A stretch of DNA of 64,000 nucleotides from Cokeromyces recurvatus (GCF_025118155.1 NW_026251389.1:62001-126000); one strand, 5' to 3'; shown: positions 37,027 through 49,582, numbered from the stretch's first letter. A program made the numbers and translations. The notes: a model not told the origin generated them from the sequence alone.

Positions 37027-38343
37027 TTATTTTTCAATAACAATTGGTAACCCATTATTATACATATTTTGTTGTTGTTGAACAAATCTCTGTTGCTGCT
37101 CTACAAAGAATGTTGCTGTCTTTGATTTAGGCTTTACCAAGATTTGTTGTGCACTGTTGACATAGATAGTAGATGCAAAGATGTCTGGTGATACAGAAGA
37201 GACACGTATATTAGGTAACAATAAGTTACCCGTCTTTAAAGGAATTAGCTTTATAGGGAAATCCATGATTTGACCGGGTTTAGATAAAAACCGAAGTCTT
37301 CTTTTACCACTCAGTAACCAATTATCATAATCTACATCAATGTCATAATAGTAATAGGACTCACTGGGTGATGGATCCCAATATGTAAGTTGTTTGATAC
37401 GTAATGTACAGGAACAAGCTTCAGATACAAGTAAATCTTTTTCAACAGAAAGAATAAGCTCAGCTGTATGTATGATCTTTTTTGTAGGAACTTCAAGTGG
37501 GAATGTGATGGAATAAATTGGTGGATGATGGTATTTTTGTTTAATTTGTTGCATTGTAATAGCCACATTTTGCTAAATAAGGCCAAAACGAATAAGTTTT
37601 TTTTTTTTTTACAAGATGAAAGGAAAAGAAAAAAATAATTATGCATAAATATTACCTCGAAAAAGTCTTCTATCAAGTCTAATAATTGTACTTTTGTCTT
37701 GAGGTCTCTATTTAATAAAAAGGATTCACATAATTCAACATCAAAGTTATCCAAGTGAACTACATCTGTTAATCCATAACTTGAATAATCTACAGAGTCT
37801 AAAAATGCCTCCTTTATCTTTTGAAATACATAAGGTGTATGTTGATCCAAATCAAATGCTTTCAATTTCTCCTTCAACATGATCTGTAAACTATTTTCAA
37901 CCTCTATTCGCAAAGAAAGAAATATACAAGTAGATTGTTAAAATTTGACAATTAAGTTTCATTTAACAATAAGATAGTTTTTACCATTCTTTAGAGTTCG
38001 ATATTTAACACTGAAATATATTTTAGAATTGACGTCTTTTATGTCATCTTCATCTTCCCTTTTCAAAAGTTTATAAATGAATGTTACTGTTTGTCGAGGA
38101 AATAGTGTCTAAAAATATATAAATATATTAATTTGTTAAAAGAATAAGAAGAAAACAAAAAGACTGCTTATATTCGATTTACCAAATCGCATTGTTTCAT
38201 TTCTGATTGACTTTCGACTACATAAAAAGTAGATGGTTTTGCAAACGCTCCAAGAATACGCACAGGTAAATCACCATTACAAGCAAGCTCTACTTTTAAA
38301 AATATACTAATAACCAAATTAATATACTTAAATATATTTATGC

Positions 38344-38376
<33 letters not shown>

Positions 38377-41237
38377 CTTACCAATTTTCTCTAAATATAG
38401 TGGATTCAGTTACAAGTAAAGGCATGGTGACTCTTACATAGTCTGAAGAGATAAATTTACATTCCTTATCCTCTTTTGATTCATATGTGACAGTTGACTT
38501 TATCTAATTTGAACCAGAACTTATCAATTTATGCATTATAAAATACAATATTATATAAATATATATGGTTTACCCTATAATCAAATTCTGTATACGGGCC
38601 ATCATATTTGACAAAAACTTCTAATTGGTCAAGAGGATAAAGTTCAGGCAAAGTAATTTCCCCAGTTGTTTCTGACATCTTCAATTCAATCTCTTTTTGC
38701 TCTTCTTCATTATGTCGCAAAATACCCTTTACTTGATTTGTACGAATGATTTCCATACCTTCTGTTTGGGGCTCTAGTAATAGAACACCTTGTTTGACAT
38801 GACATGTTCGACTATCTATTTGAACTGATATTTTCTGTCTTTCTCCTAAACATACATCACAAGGTTGTTGTAGAGACAAATAAAGTTGATTTATATCATG
38901 ATTTAATCGCATTACACGTTTCTTTTGTCCAGGACGAAGGAAGTTGTGACTAAATACAAGCTTTCCTATTTCCATTTCACACATTTCTACAACATAATTA
39001 CCAGATGTTGATACCTTTAAAATGTCAGTATTTAATAAATAATTGTAATTTCTTTTTTTTTCTTTTTCTTTTTACCTTGCTTGTTAATAAAAAGGTATTT
39101 TTTCCGGGTAATAAATCTTGATTAGCAGTTGTAAACCAAATTTGTTCAGGATCACTGCCTACTAATCTTAATGAAATAGTATCATAATATATTTTCTATT
39201 ATATCAAATTTAGCAAGGTCCTTTGGTCATTTTTCTTTCTTTCTTTCTTTCTTTTTTACCTTAGGCAAGCGGTTATAGATACACACTTCCACACTTGTAC
39301 TAGGAACTGATATTCCATCAATAATTGAAATAACAGAGATTTCAAAAATTGGCTCAAAGGGTCTTTTAATAATTTTATCCAACTTGATTACATTAGTCAA
39401 CATCTCATTCGTATAATGTTCAGCTGTTTCTGAATCTTGACTATTTTTCAATAGAGCCAAAACTGATTCCACATACTGATCAATGCGTCCTAAACGTCGT
39501 TGAGCATCCGCACACTTAATCAGCAAACTGTTTTCAATTGCATTCCAACCATCTTCTCCATACCGCCAAATCATAGATTCAAAAATTCGAACACACTCTT
39601 CATCTTTCCCACGTACATACTTTAAAGCCGCAATGTCACCATGTACAGAAAGAGCAGCTCGGGCACGATTGCTTTGATCATAGCATTTGATGACGCGGGT
39701 GCTTAGTCCCATATAGGCTTTATCAAAGGCCTCAAGCGAGGCCATCGCTTCTAATAACTTGGGGTTGGTGATAGCTATTTTGTCGTTATTCTCTGAGTTA
39801 TCCTCTGTCATATAAATTGAAAATGGCTCTGTGTTTGGCAAATGACCCCATTTAACTCCTAACTTATCAAGCTGACGTCGTGCAGTCAACAATAGATCTG
39901 CTTTGACTGCATGATATGCCTTGTCGTCTTCCCCTAATGGTTCACATTCGTTCACAACATTCATACAAGCCGAGAATACCCAAGACTCTAAAAAATGCTC
40001 CGGCAAGGCATTTTCACGAATGGATGGTATAAAGGATGTAATAAACAGTTGAGCACGTGCTAACATCTCTACTACCCTTTGTAACTTAATCAACATACGG
40101 CATTGCCTTGCAAATAGATAGCTCCTAAAATCAAAGACCGAGATAATGTTCTTGTTGATTAGATCGCGGTAGTTTTTGCGCTTAAAGTCGAGGATATTAC
40201 CACTATCGTCATAAGCATCTGTACCGCCAAAGTGACCAAACCAAGCTAATGCCTTATCACGCAAGACTTGAAAAAAGGAGGCTTCGAGTTCATCATATTG
40301 GATGAGAGCATCTTCATAGAGAGTCATGATTTCATAAGCTTGTGCAAGCCCTTCCTTAAGAATGAAAAAGGTACAGTAATTCCAACCAGGCATATGCCGC
40401 TGCATGTCTAAACGTCTTGTGTCTTCTTGTATTTGAAGGACTTGCATGTCGAAGCTGGATAAAATACATTCTTTCATTTTCTCAATAAACGACGACCAAA
40501 GCTCGGACTGCGGGCCTTCTGGATCCTTTTTACGAATATAAGCACATCTAAAAAAAAAGAGAGAGAGAGAGAGAGAAAGCGTGAGGATAAGAACAACTCT
40601 ATTTTAATAGGATAATACTACATTGCTTTATCAATTGTTTACCTATCTTGTTTAGGTGGATTAAAATCTGTTTTGATTTTATCATAGATAGAGGATTTTA
40701 AACCTAAATAATTATTTGAACGTTTCGCTTCTGTATCTGCTACATAAACAATTAACCACTCTTGATTCTTTTTCGTTTGCATCATTTCAACCCATTGACG
40801 AATATTCTTTCTAATTTTTGATTTATAGACTTCATTATCCTAATGTAAAAGTTTATACATCAAAATGTGATTTTTTTTTTTATCTCAAAAAAAAAAAAAA
40901 TACGCTTCTTACATCGCAAGTTACAAAATATAAATTTAAATAAACAGTTTGTGTAGCTGTTAGAGATGGTGGTGTAGGATCGATTGTGAACCGTTTCAAA
41001 TCGACTTCTAATAAAGGAATAATGCATTCAGCACGTTGACTGGACGGTTGCCATTTTAGATGGCGAAGTGGAAGTCGAGAACTCAAGTCATCTGCAATTA
41101 ACGGCCAAACTTCATATTCATCACAATCTAATGAAATCAAAAAAAAAAAAAAAAAAAAAGCCTTAATATTCAAATATCTTTCAATATAAAAATGAAACCT
41201 CTTTATTACATGTTACAGTTAATTTTTGTCCACTCAT
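37027..41237 (-). CDS. TRS130: TRAPP II subunit TRAPPC10/Trs130
   Basis: About 11 exons join from an ATG at 41237 to a TAA at 37027, giving about 1,140 residues. It is a large TRAPP II subunit that acts at late Golgi as part of the Rab GEF for Ypt31/Rab11. The start MSGQKLTVTYCDEYEVWPLI spans the first intron (exon 1 is 41210-41237) and matches the family. The central exon at about 39260-40548 has MLIKLQRVVEMLARAQLFIT, EDALIQYDELEASFFQVL and RDKALAWFGHFGG, typical of the TRAPPC10 alpha-solenoid. C-terminal exons are beta-rich Ig-like modules (NFLRPGQKKRVMRLNHDINQ; IYSITFPLEVPTKK). The C-terminus ends in a Gln-rich stretch before NGLPIVIEK. It is in tandem with the B56 gene upstream (149 bp gap). 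Confidence 0.93.
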
Positions 41238-41385
41238 TCAATCAAAACTATTGATGAAAAAGGTACAAAAGAATAGTTTTGCAAATAAAATGCTACTTTA
41301 TTCTGTTTGCTGACTGCCTTTTAATTTTTATCCCTCCCCCTCTTTTTTTTTTTAAACACATAAAATGTCTTCTTTATTATTATTA

Positions 41386-43517
41386 TTATATATTATGCCA
41401 AGAATCTTCACTATCTGAATTATCTTGAGTATCTTGAATTTTATCTTTACGGGAATCATGAAGATGAGAAGAAGATATAATACTGACAGTTGAATTTATA
41501 TTATCATTTATCATTACCTATATTAATGACAATATAAGCTTCTTGATGAATTAAAATCCATCTAGTTTTACTTACATTCTTATGATGTATGATCTGCTGA
41601 TTTAGTGTCTTCCATACTGAAGTTCTATCCTCGATATGCTTTATTTTTACATTCCTATATAGACATTAATTATAATCTTGTATCATACATTGATAATATA
41701 TTTTTATATATATACGTACTCTAATTCTTCTTGATGAAATTTTTCTACTAACTGATCAAATAATTCACTGTTTATTTTTTCCAGTAGTTCAAGTGCATTA
41801 TACACAAGTCCATAGATGGCTTGATTCCAGTGATCTGTCTTTTGATATAATGATGGGAAGATGATAGGCATAATAACTTTACTATAATCATGTATCACTT
41901 GTATCACATCTTCATAGGTATAGAAATAGAGTGCCCGTTCTGCTACTTGAAAATGACAACTATCAACACAATTTGCCAGCTTTGTGAAAAAGGGAATCAT
42001 GACTTCTAACAAGGCATCTTCATTCACAGTCATGATAATTTCCTCGAGTTCTGTCAAAAATAATACTTCCTTGGAGCTATTTAATTTAGGCCAATAGCGC
42101 AAGAGCCCTCTAATTACGCCTGAAGCTAACTGAGGTTCCTTCTCAAGAAACTGTACAACACAATAGGTTAGTTGGGGACCATAACTGGCCAATGAAGGTG
42201 ATGTATGTAATGGTATCAAGACTTTTAAAAGAAATGTTTTGTGTTCTTCTTTAAGTGGTAAAGCAAATCCATTAATAATACTGCCCAAAATCTCCAAAAG
42301 TTCAGAGATACCATTAAAGCGAAAAGTTTCATAAATGAACTGGAAAAAGATATGATTTATGGAACGTCGAATAAATGCACGTAATCCGAGGATTTTGCCA
42401 TAGATACGATGAAGAATTGTTTTAAGAAAGTCACGTTCACGGGGATCTTCACTGTCAAATAATTCGAGCAACTAATAACATTCTATTTTAGTTCACAATT
42501 GCTTTTTTTATTATTATTTTGTATCAAGTACTTACCTGAAGAATAAACTTTTCATTGATGAATTTTTTAGCAATATGAGGATTGAATTTAGGTGATTCAA
42601 GAAATCTTAAAAATAGTTCATAAACAAGTTGTAGATGTGGCCATGTTGTTTCTAAAGCAGAATCATCACTTTCTGGATCATAGTTTTCTTGGAAAGTATT
42701 TGACATTTGTAGTGGTGGTGGTGATATTGTACGAAAAGCATTTACAGTAAACTATGTTTATACAAAAAAATTACAAAAGTGATTTTAGTTCATGTACAGT
42801 TTTTTTTTTTAATATATTACTATTACCATTTGAATAAAATGAGGATAGATTGCATCTGAAATAGCCTCTTTGGAAGTAGATATATATTCCAACATTTCCT
42901 GTAATTCTTGCCGTTTTATTTCTTTATTTCTCAATTCTGAAGTAGAGTCATTAAAATCAAAAATGATTTGACATTGTTGTAATTTTAATATAAATAATTC
43001 TTGACGTTTTGAAGGTGGGACCTCTTGAAATATATTATATTAGTGGGTTCTTAATTGTATAAATAAGGTATGTGTGTATGTATGTATGTATGTGTGTGTA
43101 TGAGTGTGTGTGTGTTTTTATTTTTCATTACCAGTGAAACGAAGATTCTTTTCCAAGTGATGCTGTTGCAAAGTGGGCAGATTAATCCTTGAAGAACGTT
43201 GACGACGCGGTGTACGAAGGGGTATTTCATCTTTAGGTGTATCATTTAATATCTTGTTTGTCACTTTTGCTGATCGGTTCGTAACATCGTCTGATTTTAT
43301 TTGTTCTGGCTGAGATTTACTAAATGACAGACGTATTGAAGAAGAACGGGTCTTATTATTATTATTATTATTAACATCGTGTGATTTCGCTAATTTCTCT
43401 TTATTGTGTGATTTATTTCTAGAAAGCTTTAGATATACAAATATAAAAGAATGTCAACTATATACTATAAATGTAAATAACACAAAACTTTACAACTCCC
43501 TTAAGTCCTTTTATCAT
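41386..43517 (-). CDS. RTS1: PP2A regulatory subunit B56 (B', Rts1/Par1 type)
   Basis: About seven exons run from an ATG at 43517 (MIKGLKGV, then [11 protein letters not shown]) to a TAA at 41386, giving about 575 residues. It is the B56 targeting subunit of protein phosphatase 2A, a HEAT-like solenoid that selects LxxIxE substrates. The N-terminus is Lys/Ser-rich with a poly-Asn stretch and TPRRQRSSR. The conserved core is clear: [117 protein letters not shown] and [17 protein letters not shown]. The acidic/Ser C-terminus is [15 protein letters not shown]. The first exon is very short (about 8 codons); that start agrees with the short MxKG N-terminus of fungal homologues. Confidence 0.94.
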
Positions 43518-44584
43518 CCTGGATAATAATAGAAGGCCAAAGCTGAAAATTTCCCGGTTTTTATATGGATAAAAAATAAAAAAATAAATAAAATAAATAA
43601 AATAAAATAAAATAAATAAAAAATAAAAAAAATAAGCAATAATTACAAATACGCATTCTATATACTAGTTGTAGGCTTGTAGATAAATTAGATTATCTAT
43701 TTGTGTGTGTAAGCTTTTTCTTTTTTTTTTTTTTTTCCTATAATACTGTCCAAACACTGGTTGTTTTCATGACAAGTTTTTAACTTAAAATAATAGTACA
43801 ATTTTCTTTTTTCTTATTCTTCTTTTTCTTTCTTTCTTTAGATTTAGTATTTGTTTATGGTTTTGAGATAGACTACAAACTACTCATTTTAAAAGAAAGT
43901 AATTAAAAAATTATCTAATTTTGAATGTTCTTTTTCTTGATATCTCGAAAAAAAGAAAGGTCTAAACAAAATAAACTAAGCTGGATAAGGTATCGAACAC
44001 ATTCATTAACCAAATTTCGTAATATATTCGTTTGCTAGAGCATTTATAGAATATTATCATGATGTTCTAAAATAAAATGTATATCAAAAGAACAAATATC
44101 ATTTTTTTTTTGTAAGTTTTTTATAAGCTTCACTATGTTGAATATAGTTTTCCTTATTTAGAAGGAAGATTCAAACTTTTACATAATGTACATTTTATTG
44201 TTAAAATTAGCTTATCAAATGAATCTTTTTATTAGTATTCTCTTTTTTTTTTATTTTATTCTTGGACAAGCAATCGTAGTGAAACTGTTAATATTTTAAC
44301 TAACCTCACTAAACTTCCTCACAAGCCTTTCATCGATGCCTGTCAGTTATTGCTTAATAAATTAGCCATCACTCTACAGTGTTGAAGTCAAAGTTAAATT
44401 TGCTCCAAGGACCATCATTTTAGAACGTCTAAAGTATAGAGCTCTAAAAGTTTGCAAGAAGGTGGATAGGCAAGGCAGCTAACTGCAATATTTATCCAGC
44501 GAAATGCACTTTTACAGATGCGCAATAGGGTAGATTAAAACTTAGTAGAGGGTTCAGCAACGTTCATGTTGACTGTGTTGAAAG
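43518..44584. other. Intergenic; left flank of the mobile-element nest
   Basis: AT-rich with A/T pentamer runs (43570-43625) and a T16 run (43721-43736). From about 44260 the composition changes and stop-interrupted coding-like fragments appear on the plus strand (SNRSETVNILTNLTKLPHK, then in another frame FAPRTIILERLKYRALKV). These look like decayed mobile-element ORFs. I cannot name them. Confidence 0.45.
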
Positions 44585-46063
44585 TCAACAGAGTGGGTAT
44601 GCTGATGTTTTGCCAACTAAGAATAAGATATAATAATAATAAAAAAAAAAAAAAAAAATAGAATGCTTGATCCAGCTACAGCAATCATCAGGTGTTATTT
44701 GTTTTGCCGATTCAGTGATTCTGGAACTAAAATTATCTGTAGAAGAAAGGCAGTCTCTTTTTACGCCAGCTTTCAGCTTTGACCAAAGTAGTTCAATCAG
44801 ATTTAGGAAGGGAAAGTATGGTGGTAAATAGACGGGTACATATCCCCTAGAAACAATGAGTTCAGATACTTCAGACACTTGATGAATAGATGGATTGTCC
44901 ATGATAATATATCTTTTAACCATATTGTGATTATCTAGTGTATCCATAACACCAGAGATGAACTGTAGAAAATGCTCACTGCGAGTTCCAACTCTTGCAT
45001 TTACATCAATAACCTCAGCAGTTTTACCACCATTTTTTTTCTCTTTTTGTTTGAGCCATCCCTTTATAAACACGTTTTGATTTCCTCAAGGTCAAATCAA
45101 TGATGCCTTTCTCACAGATTGCTCCAATAATTGTTATTGTGATTCCTCTATTAGCAGGAAGAATCTGTTTTGCAGGTGTACCTATTTTAGACCTGCCAAA
45201 TTTTCGTCTAATATGCATGTTGAATCAGGCTTCATCAATAAAGACATAGTTTTTTAGACCAATCCATATTTTCATCTTTAGTCCACTCTAAAACTGTTTT
45301 TCTTCGCTTTTCCAAAGTTCCTGAGACGTTCTAGAAGAAATCACTGACTCTAACTTTTTCAATGTAAGTGAAGCATGTTTAACTAGGTGATTGTGCAAAG
45401 AAGAGAGACTAATAGATTCAATGTTGTTGAAAGTAAAAAGTAGCGTACCTCTTGCCTGCCGAAGAACAGCAGTAGCATTTTTTACATAGAATTCACATAA
45501 AAAGTCTGTATGATGACTATTTAGCTTTTTGCTATAGCCATAATGCAATTTTTTTCCCAGGGAGTCTCTTCTGCTCATCGTCTTTGTATTGCTTCACATA
45601 ATTTTGAGCTGTTCTAACAACAATACCTACTGTGAAACCAGCCTGTATCGTCGACATTTCTTGCTCTATAACAAGATCAAGAAGCTCTTTGATCTTGGAT
45701 CTGAGTTGGAGTATAGAATCGGTAAGGTCTCCTGGTTCCTGAAGCAGCTTTAAATGAAATTTTTTTTTTCTCTGAATTGCGTTTAGGTAAAGCAGTGGGG
45801 AGTATGTCTTCGTCAGTTATTTTTTTATCATTATAATTTGCCTGGTACATATCTAAATCCATAAATCTCTTAATCTCTGGTTCGTCATTCTTCTTCTGGA
45901 TTTGATCGTCAACACCAGGTTGCCAAGAATGCCACACAATCGAGGCAATTTCATACAAATCTAATTGTGTGGACTCTTCAACATCCATGTGATCGGGAAC
46001 AGAGATCTCATCATTAACATTAAAACAATGCATAAATTCAGATGGTATATCCATTACAGACAT
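44585..46063 (-). pseudogene. Dead IS630/Tc1-mariner type DDE transposase (DD34E)
   Basis: Pieces of one transposase lie in order on the minus strand in shifting frames. The N-terminus at 45677-46063 starts MSVMDIPSEFMHCFNVNDE. The helix-turn-helix region follows (KIKELLDLVIEQEMSTIQAG, VVRTAQNYVKQYKDDEQKRL), then 45288-45578. The first catalytic Asp is in YVFIDEA, directly followed by a TGA at 45225-45227 where Trp is expected. After another frameshift, VGTRSEHFLQFISGVMD leads to the second Asp in IMDNPSIH and then VYLPPYFPFLNLIELLWSKL. There are 34 residues between the second Asp and the catalytic Glu. At least one nonsense codon and several frameshifts make it inactive. Terminal inverted repeats are not certain; see the inverted pair near 46271-46357. 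Confidence 0.85.
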
Positions 46064-46644
46064 GCTAAGTTTAAGTGAAAAGAGAAGGAAAAAAAAAAAG
46101 CATGAAGTGGCTTTTTATATTTTATAATTAGGTACAGTACTTTCATTCTTAATTTACCGATTTTTTTGAAAACTCTGCCTATGTTTTTGTGTGAGGTTAG
46201 ATTACCCAGATGTTTGAAGCTAATTTGACCAGCTTTCTGAAAATAAATTGGTCAACAAAAATAATCAGTCGGTCACTTTTTGGTTATATTACATTTGATC
46301 ATTTAGCAGCTAAATAGGAACATTATTTAGACAGCTCTCAAACTCAAAAAAGTGACCATATTCAAAAAAAGTGGCAAAAGCAAATCCACTTTAGCTGTCG
46401 ACCAATAGAAATTATGTGCAACCAATGCAAGATGGAGGCAGTGACGTGGACAGAAACGGAAGGATGATAACTTTGCGTCCATCTCCTATCCATTTTTATT
46501 AGGATATCGTTATATACACTATACTTTTCACTACAAATAAAATTAGAATGACGTCAACGCAATATTTAAGCGCTACGCTTTCAACTTTTTTTTTCTGGCT
46601 TCGCATTTTTCAAGCTTTTTAATTATAATATCAATAAGATTTAT
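46064..46644. other. Noncoding flank of the dead transposase with an inverted GGTCACTTTTTG pair
   Basis: This region holds GGTCACTTTTTG at 46271-46282 and its inverted match CAAAAAAGTGACC at 46345-46357 (one T of difference), enclosing about 62 bp. Two CCAAT motifs and a GTGACGTGG follow at about 46402-46455. The inverted pair may be an element terminus or a small foldback element. No gene. Confidence 0.5.
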
Positions 46645-47345
46645 TAAATTGAAGGTGTTGGATCCTTTGACTTGCTAGATCTTTAAATGGTATATTAACT
46701 CCTCCCTTACACATACCTGAAGGTAAAACATCTCTTATTACTCATGCTTATTTTTATAATGTACACTAACCTGATGCGTTGTGAATTTCTGTTTATGAAC
46801 AGTGGTCTGAAATTATGAACTGCCAGAAAGCGTAACAAATTCGCAGCAACTTTAAGATGTTGGATTCTTTTGCTGTTCAAGAGGTGTTGGATCCTCTTGT
46901 TTGTTTCAATCATGTTGAATGCTTGCTCTTTTCAATTGCGAAACATCAATAGCGTTTAATAGATCAAAGGTGTTGGATCCTTTGACCTTTGAGGTTTTCA
47001 AATGTTATTCTGTCAATCATACTTGATTGAAGGTGAGATACTTATTACTTTTATTTATTTAAAGTACACTAATTCAATACAATGCAAAAATTGTTTTAGG
47101 ATGGTGAACTTAGATAATAAATTGTGAATCGCTAGTAACAATTTCTTAACACTGGGATGTTGGATTCTTATTGTTCAAGAGGTACTGGATCCTCTTTGTT
47201 TAACTCTGAGGTGTTGGCTTCACTATGTTAAATTCTGAGGTGTTGGATCCTCTTTGTTTAACTCTCAGGTGTTGGCTTCACTATGTTTAACTCTCAGGTG
47301 TTGGCTTCACTATGTTAAATTCTGAGGTGTTGGATCCTCTTTGTA
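46645..47345 (+). repeat. Tandem repeat carrying hairpins with a constant TGTTGGAT loop
   Basis: Two diverged units of about 314 bp (about 46645-46960 and 46960-47200) align. Each contains three short hairpins sharing the loop TGTTGGAT (once TACTGGAT). A series of shorter, roughly 25-50 bp copies follows to about 47345, alternating between loop TGTTGGAT and a TGTTGGCT version. The stems differ between copies but stay complementary: AAGG/CCTT, AAGA/TCTT, CAAGAGG/CCTCTTG, TCAAAGG/CCTTTGA, AAGAGG/CCTCTT and GAGG/CCTC. No open frame spans the repeat. Confidence 0.75.
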
Positions 47346-48815
47346 GTATCCTTTTTTAGCCAACTTTTGCTTTTATTTTAATATTTAGGTGTATACTATA
47401 ATGTTTGAAGTAAGCGTACACATATCTAATTTCATACTACAATGCTTAAAGATAAGGCTAACTTTTTTTTTTCTAGGCTATTATATGTCTTTATGATGTA
47501 TCTGTTTGTTTCTAATCTAATTTGAAATCGTATCTTAGGCTTTCTAAATTAGATTTCTTTATGAAATATAAAGGTAAATGCCATTCATATAATGCCTAAT
47601 CTCGGTAATTATTAGACTAACACCTTTTAATTTTACTATCAATAAAAGATAGACACATTTTATTGAATTTATCTTTTAAAATAAATGACTATATACAATG
47701 TAAAAGGCAAATATAAGCATATATACTATTTACTTTATAATTACAATACTAACTTCTTTTAATCTAGGTAAATGAAAACTATTCTATACTTTACAGGATA
47801 ACGCTTATAGATAAGATAGCCTTTTTTTTAAAATGGTAAGCAAATATATTTAACTATTATATCTTTTTATTTATTAATTATTTTTCTTTTTTTTATAGGC
47901 ATTGCTCTTATTACGAAAGAAGCTGTATAGGATGTTTTGGCACATCTAATATACGCGTTATTCTGGTTTATTCTGTATTTATCTATTTATTTATTTATCT
48001 ATTCTTATTTTTTTTGTAATATTCATTTTTATAACCATCTATTTTTTATATTTTTATACCTATTTTTATATACATTTTTTATAATCGTTTTTATATATGT
48101 AAATATTATACGTATTTTTATTTGTACTTCTTTAACCCAAAAAGGAAATAATAAAGGCTAATATAATAAAAAGAAAGGATATAATCGTTTTCAATAATAA
48201 TATAAGCTCCATTAATAACTGTATTTTAAAGAAGTGTATAATGTGTCATATTAAAAGAATTAAAGAAGCGTTTAATTTAAATTTCAAAAGGCCAATGAAA
48301 AGAAATAAACCAATGAAGGTCTGTTTTACAGTCAAAGAAACTAGGTTAGGCCAATGAGAAAAAATTTGGTCGTTTCAAAATTGGATTGGGACACCAATGC
48401 AAAAATGGGACACCAATATGAAAGTGGGACATCAACATGAAAGTGGGATATATTGAGACACGCTTAGTTTTTGGACGAATGTATAAACAAGAAGCTATAA
48501 TCTTGTTCCATTTAACAAGAAAGGCCTCTAATAGACTACCAGACTACTATGATGATCATCCAGATTAGGATATAATTCACCTAACTTGAATGGTCCCGGA
48601 ACGAACAATCCTCATGGAGAATATCCCAGATTCGAATTACTTAGGACAATAAGGAGCATTTCTGTAAGTTTGATGGAGTGAGTGAACTATCGTTTTTGAA
48701 ATAATAAAGCCAAGTAAAGTGATTAGGATACGTAGAATGTAGGGTTTTTATTATTCGTAAGAAAGAAAGACCTAGAGCCACCAGGTCTTGGTTACAATCA
48801 TTATTTATACTCTGT

Positions 48816-48965
48816 AATATTGGGCTCCGTATGTAGTCCAGGTACCAGTGGATCAGAAAACCGACAATTTCATACGATTATATTCATACAAGTAACAAAT
48901 AACGATAAATGTATATAAAGGAGATCATCTTGGATCAATAAAGTTCTTCAGTCAGTTTACATTGA
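48816..48965 (+). mobile_element. Possible solo LTR or LTR fragment
   Basis: This segment opens TGTAATATTGGGCTCCGTA. It has a TATA box in ATGTATATAAAGGAGATC and an AATAAAG polyadenylation-like signal about 25 bp later, in the close TATA/poly-A order common in Ty3-type LTRs, and a TTTACA end. It is richer in G/C than its flanks. No target duplication or internal retroelement sequence was found, so this is tentative. Confidence 0.35.
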
Positions 48966-49504
48966 ATAAACACTCACACAAGCATCTAGATTAGCCCACT
49001 GTTTTTGTTTTTTCTTATATCTTTTTTATCTACCGATTTTACAAAATGACATCCCCTTTCTCCTATTTTAGTCATTTATGCTGATACCCATCAATTATTG
49101 GTCGAGAGTCGGCGACTCTGATTGTGTAACTAATTTTTCTTTATTATTTCGAATAAGATATAAAATAAATATATATAGATATATATATTTATATATATAT
49201 ATATATATATTTTTGTAATATGCGGATTATCAATAAAGGATCATAATTTCGGTAAAATAAATCTAAAGTAAAATAAGAAAAGAGAGAAAAGGGGAGAGAG
49301 GGACAATAAGAGTCGCCTCCTACTCCCAACAATGAAAGTGAATGTTTCATTTCACTCACACGAATAAATCATCAATGAATAATACATATATATCACAACT
49401 TACAATAAATTCATTAATTGTATTACAAATTTTCCGCCATGAAGGAAATGAAAATTAAAGATATAAATATAGAGCCTTTGAACTCTTAATTCATTCTTCA
49501 TTCT

Positions 49505-49506
<2 letters not shown>

Positions 49507-49558
<52 letters not shown>
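49507..49558. repeat. Poly-T tract (about 51 nt)
   Basis: A pure T run ending 25 bp before the Fanzor-relic start codon. Its true length is uncertain in any assembly. Confidence 0.9.
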
Positions 49559-49582
49559 TTAGTTCAGTTCAAGTGTATAGAA

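Larger units (their letters stand above)
47346..49582. other. Noncoding mobile-element-rich region between the hairpin repeat and the Fanzor relic
   Basis: AT-rich without a credible gene. Internal landmarks are a CCAAT-box cluster with short tandem GGGACACCAAT-type repeats (48290-48455), an LTR-like segment with TATATAAAG and AATAAAG (48816-48965), a 15-bp palindrome AGAGTCGGCGACTCT (49105-49119), (TA)n near 49195-49210, and T51 (about 49507-49558). A Tyr/Phe/Ile-rich ORF at 47937-48161 is low complexity. Confidence 0.5.

Noticed and set aside
46870..47345. Repeated TGTTGGATCC motif as a CRISPR-like array
   Set aside because: Spacing is irregular, spacers are themselves related copies, and the host is a eukaryote. 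It is a tandem hairpin repeat.
47937..48161. Tyr/Phe/Ile-rich 74-residue ORF
   Set aside because: Low-complexity translation of TTTAT-rich DNA; no membrane-protein family recognised.
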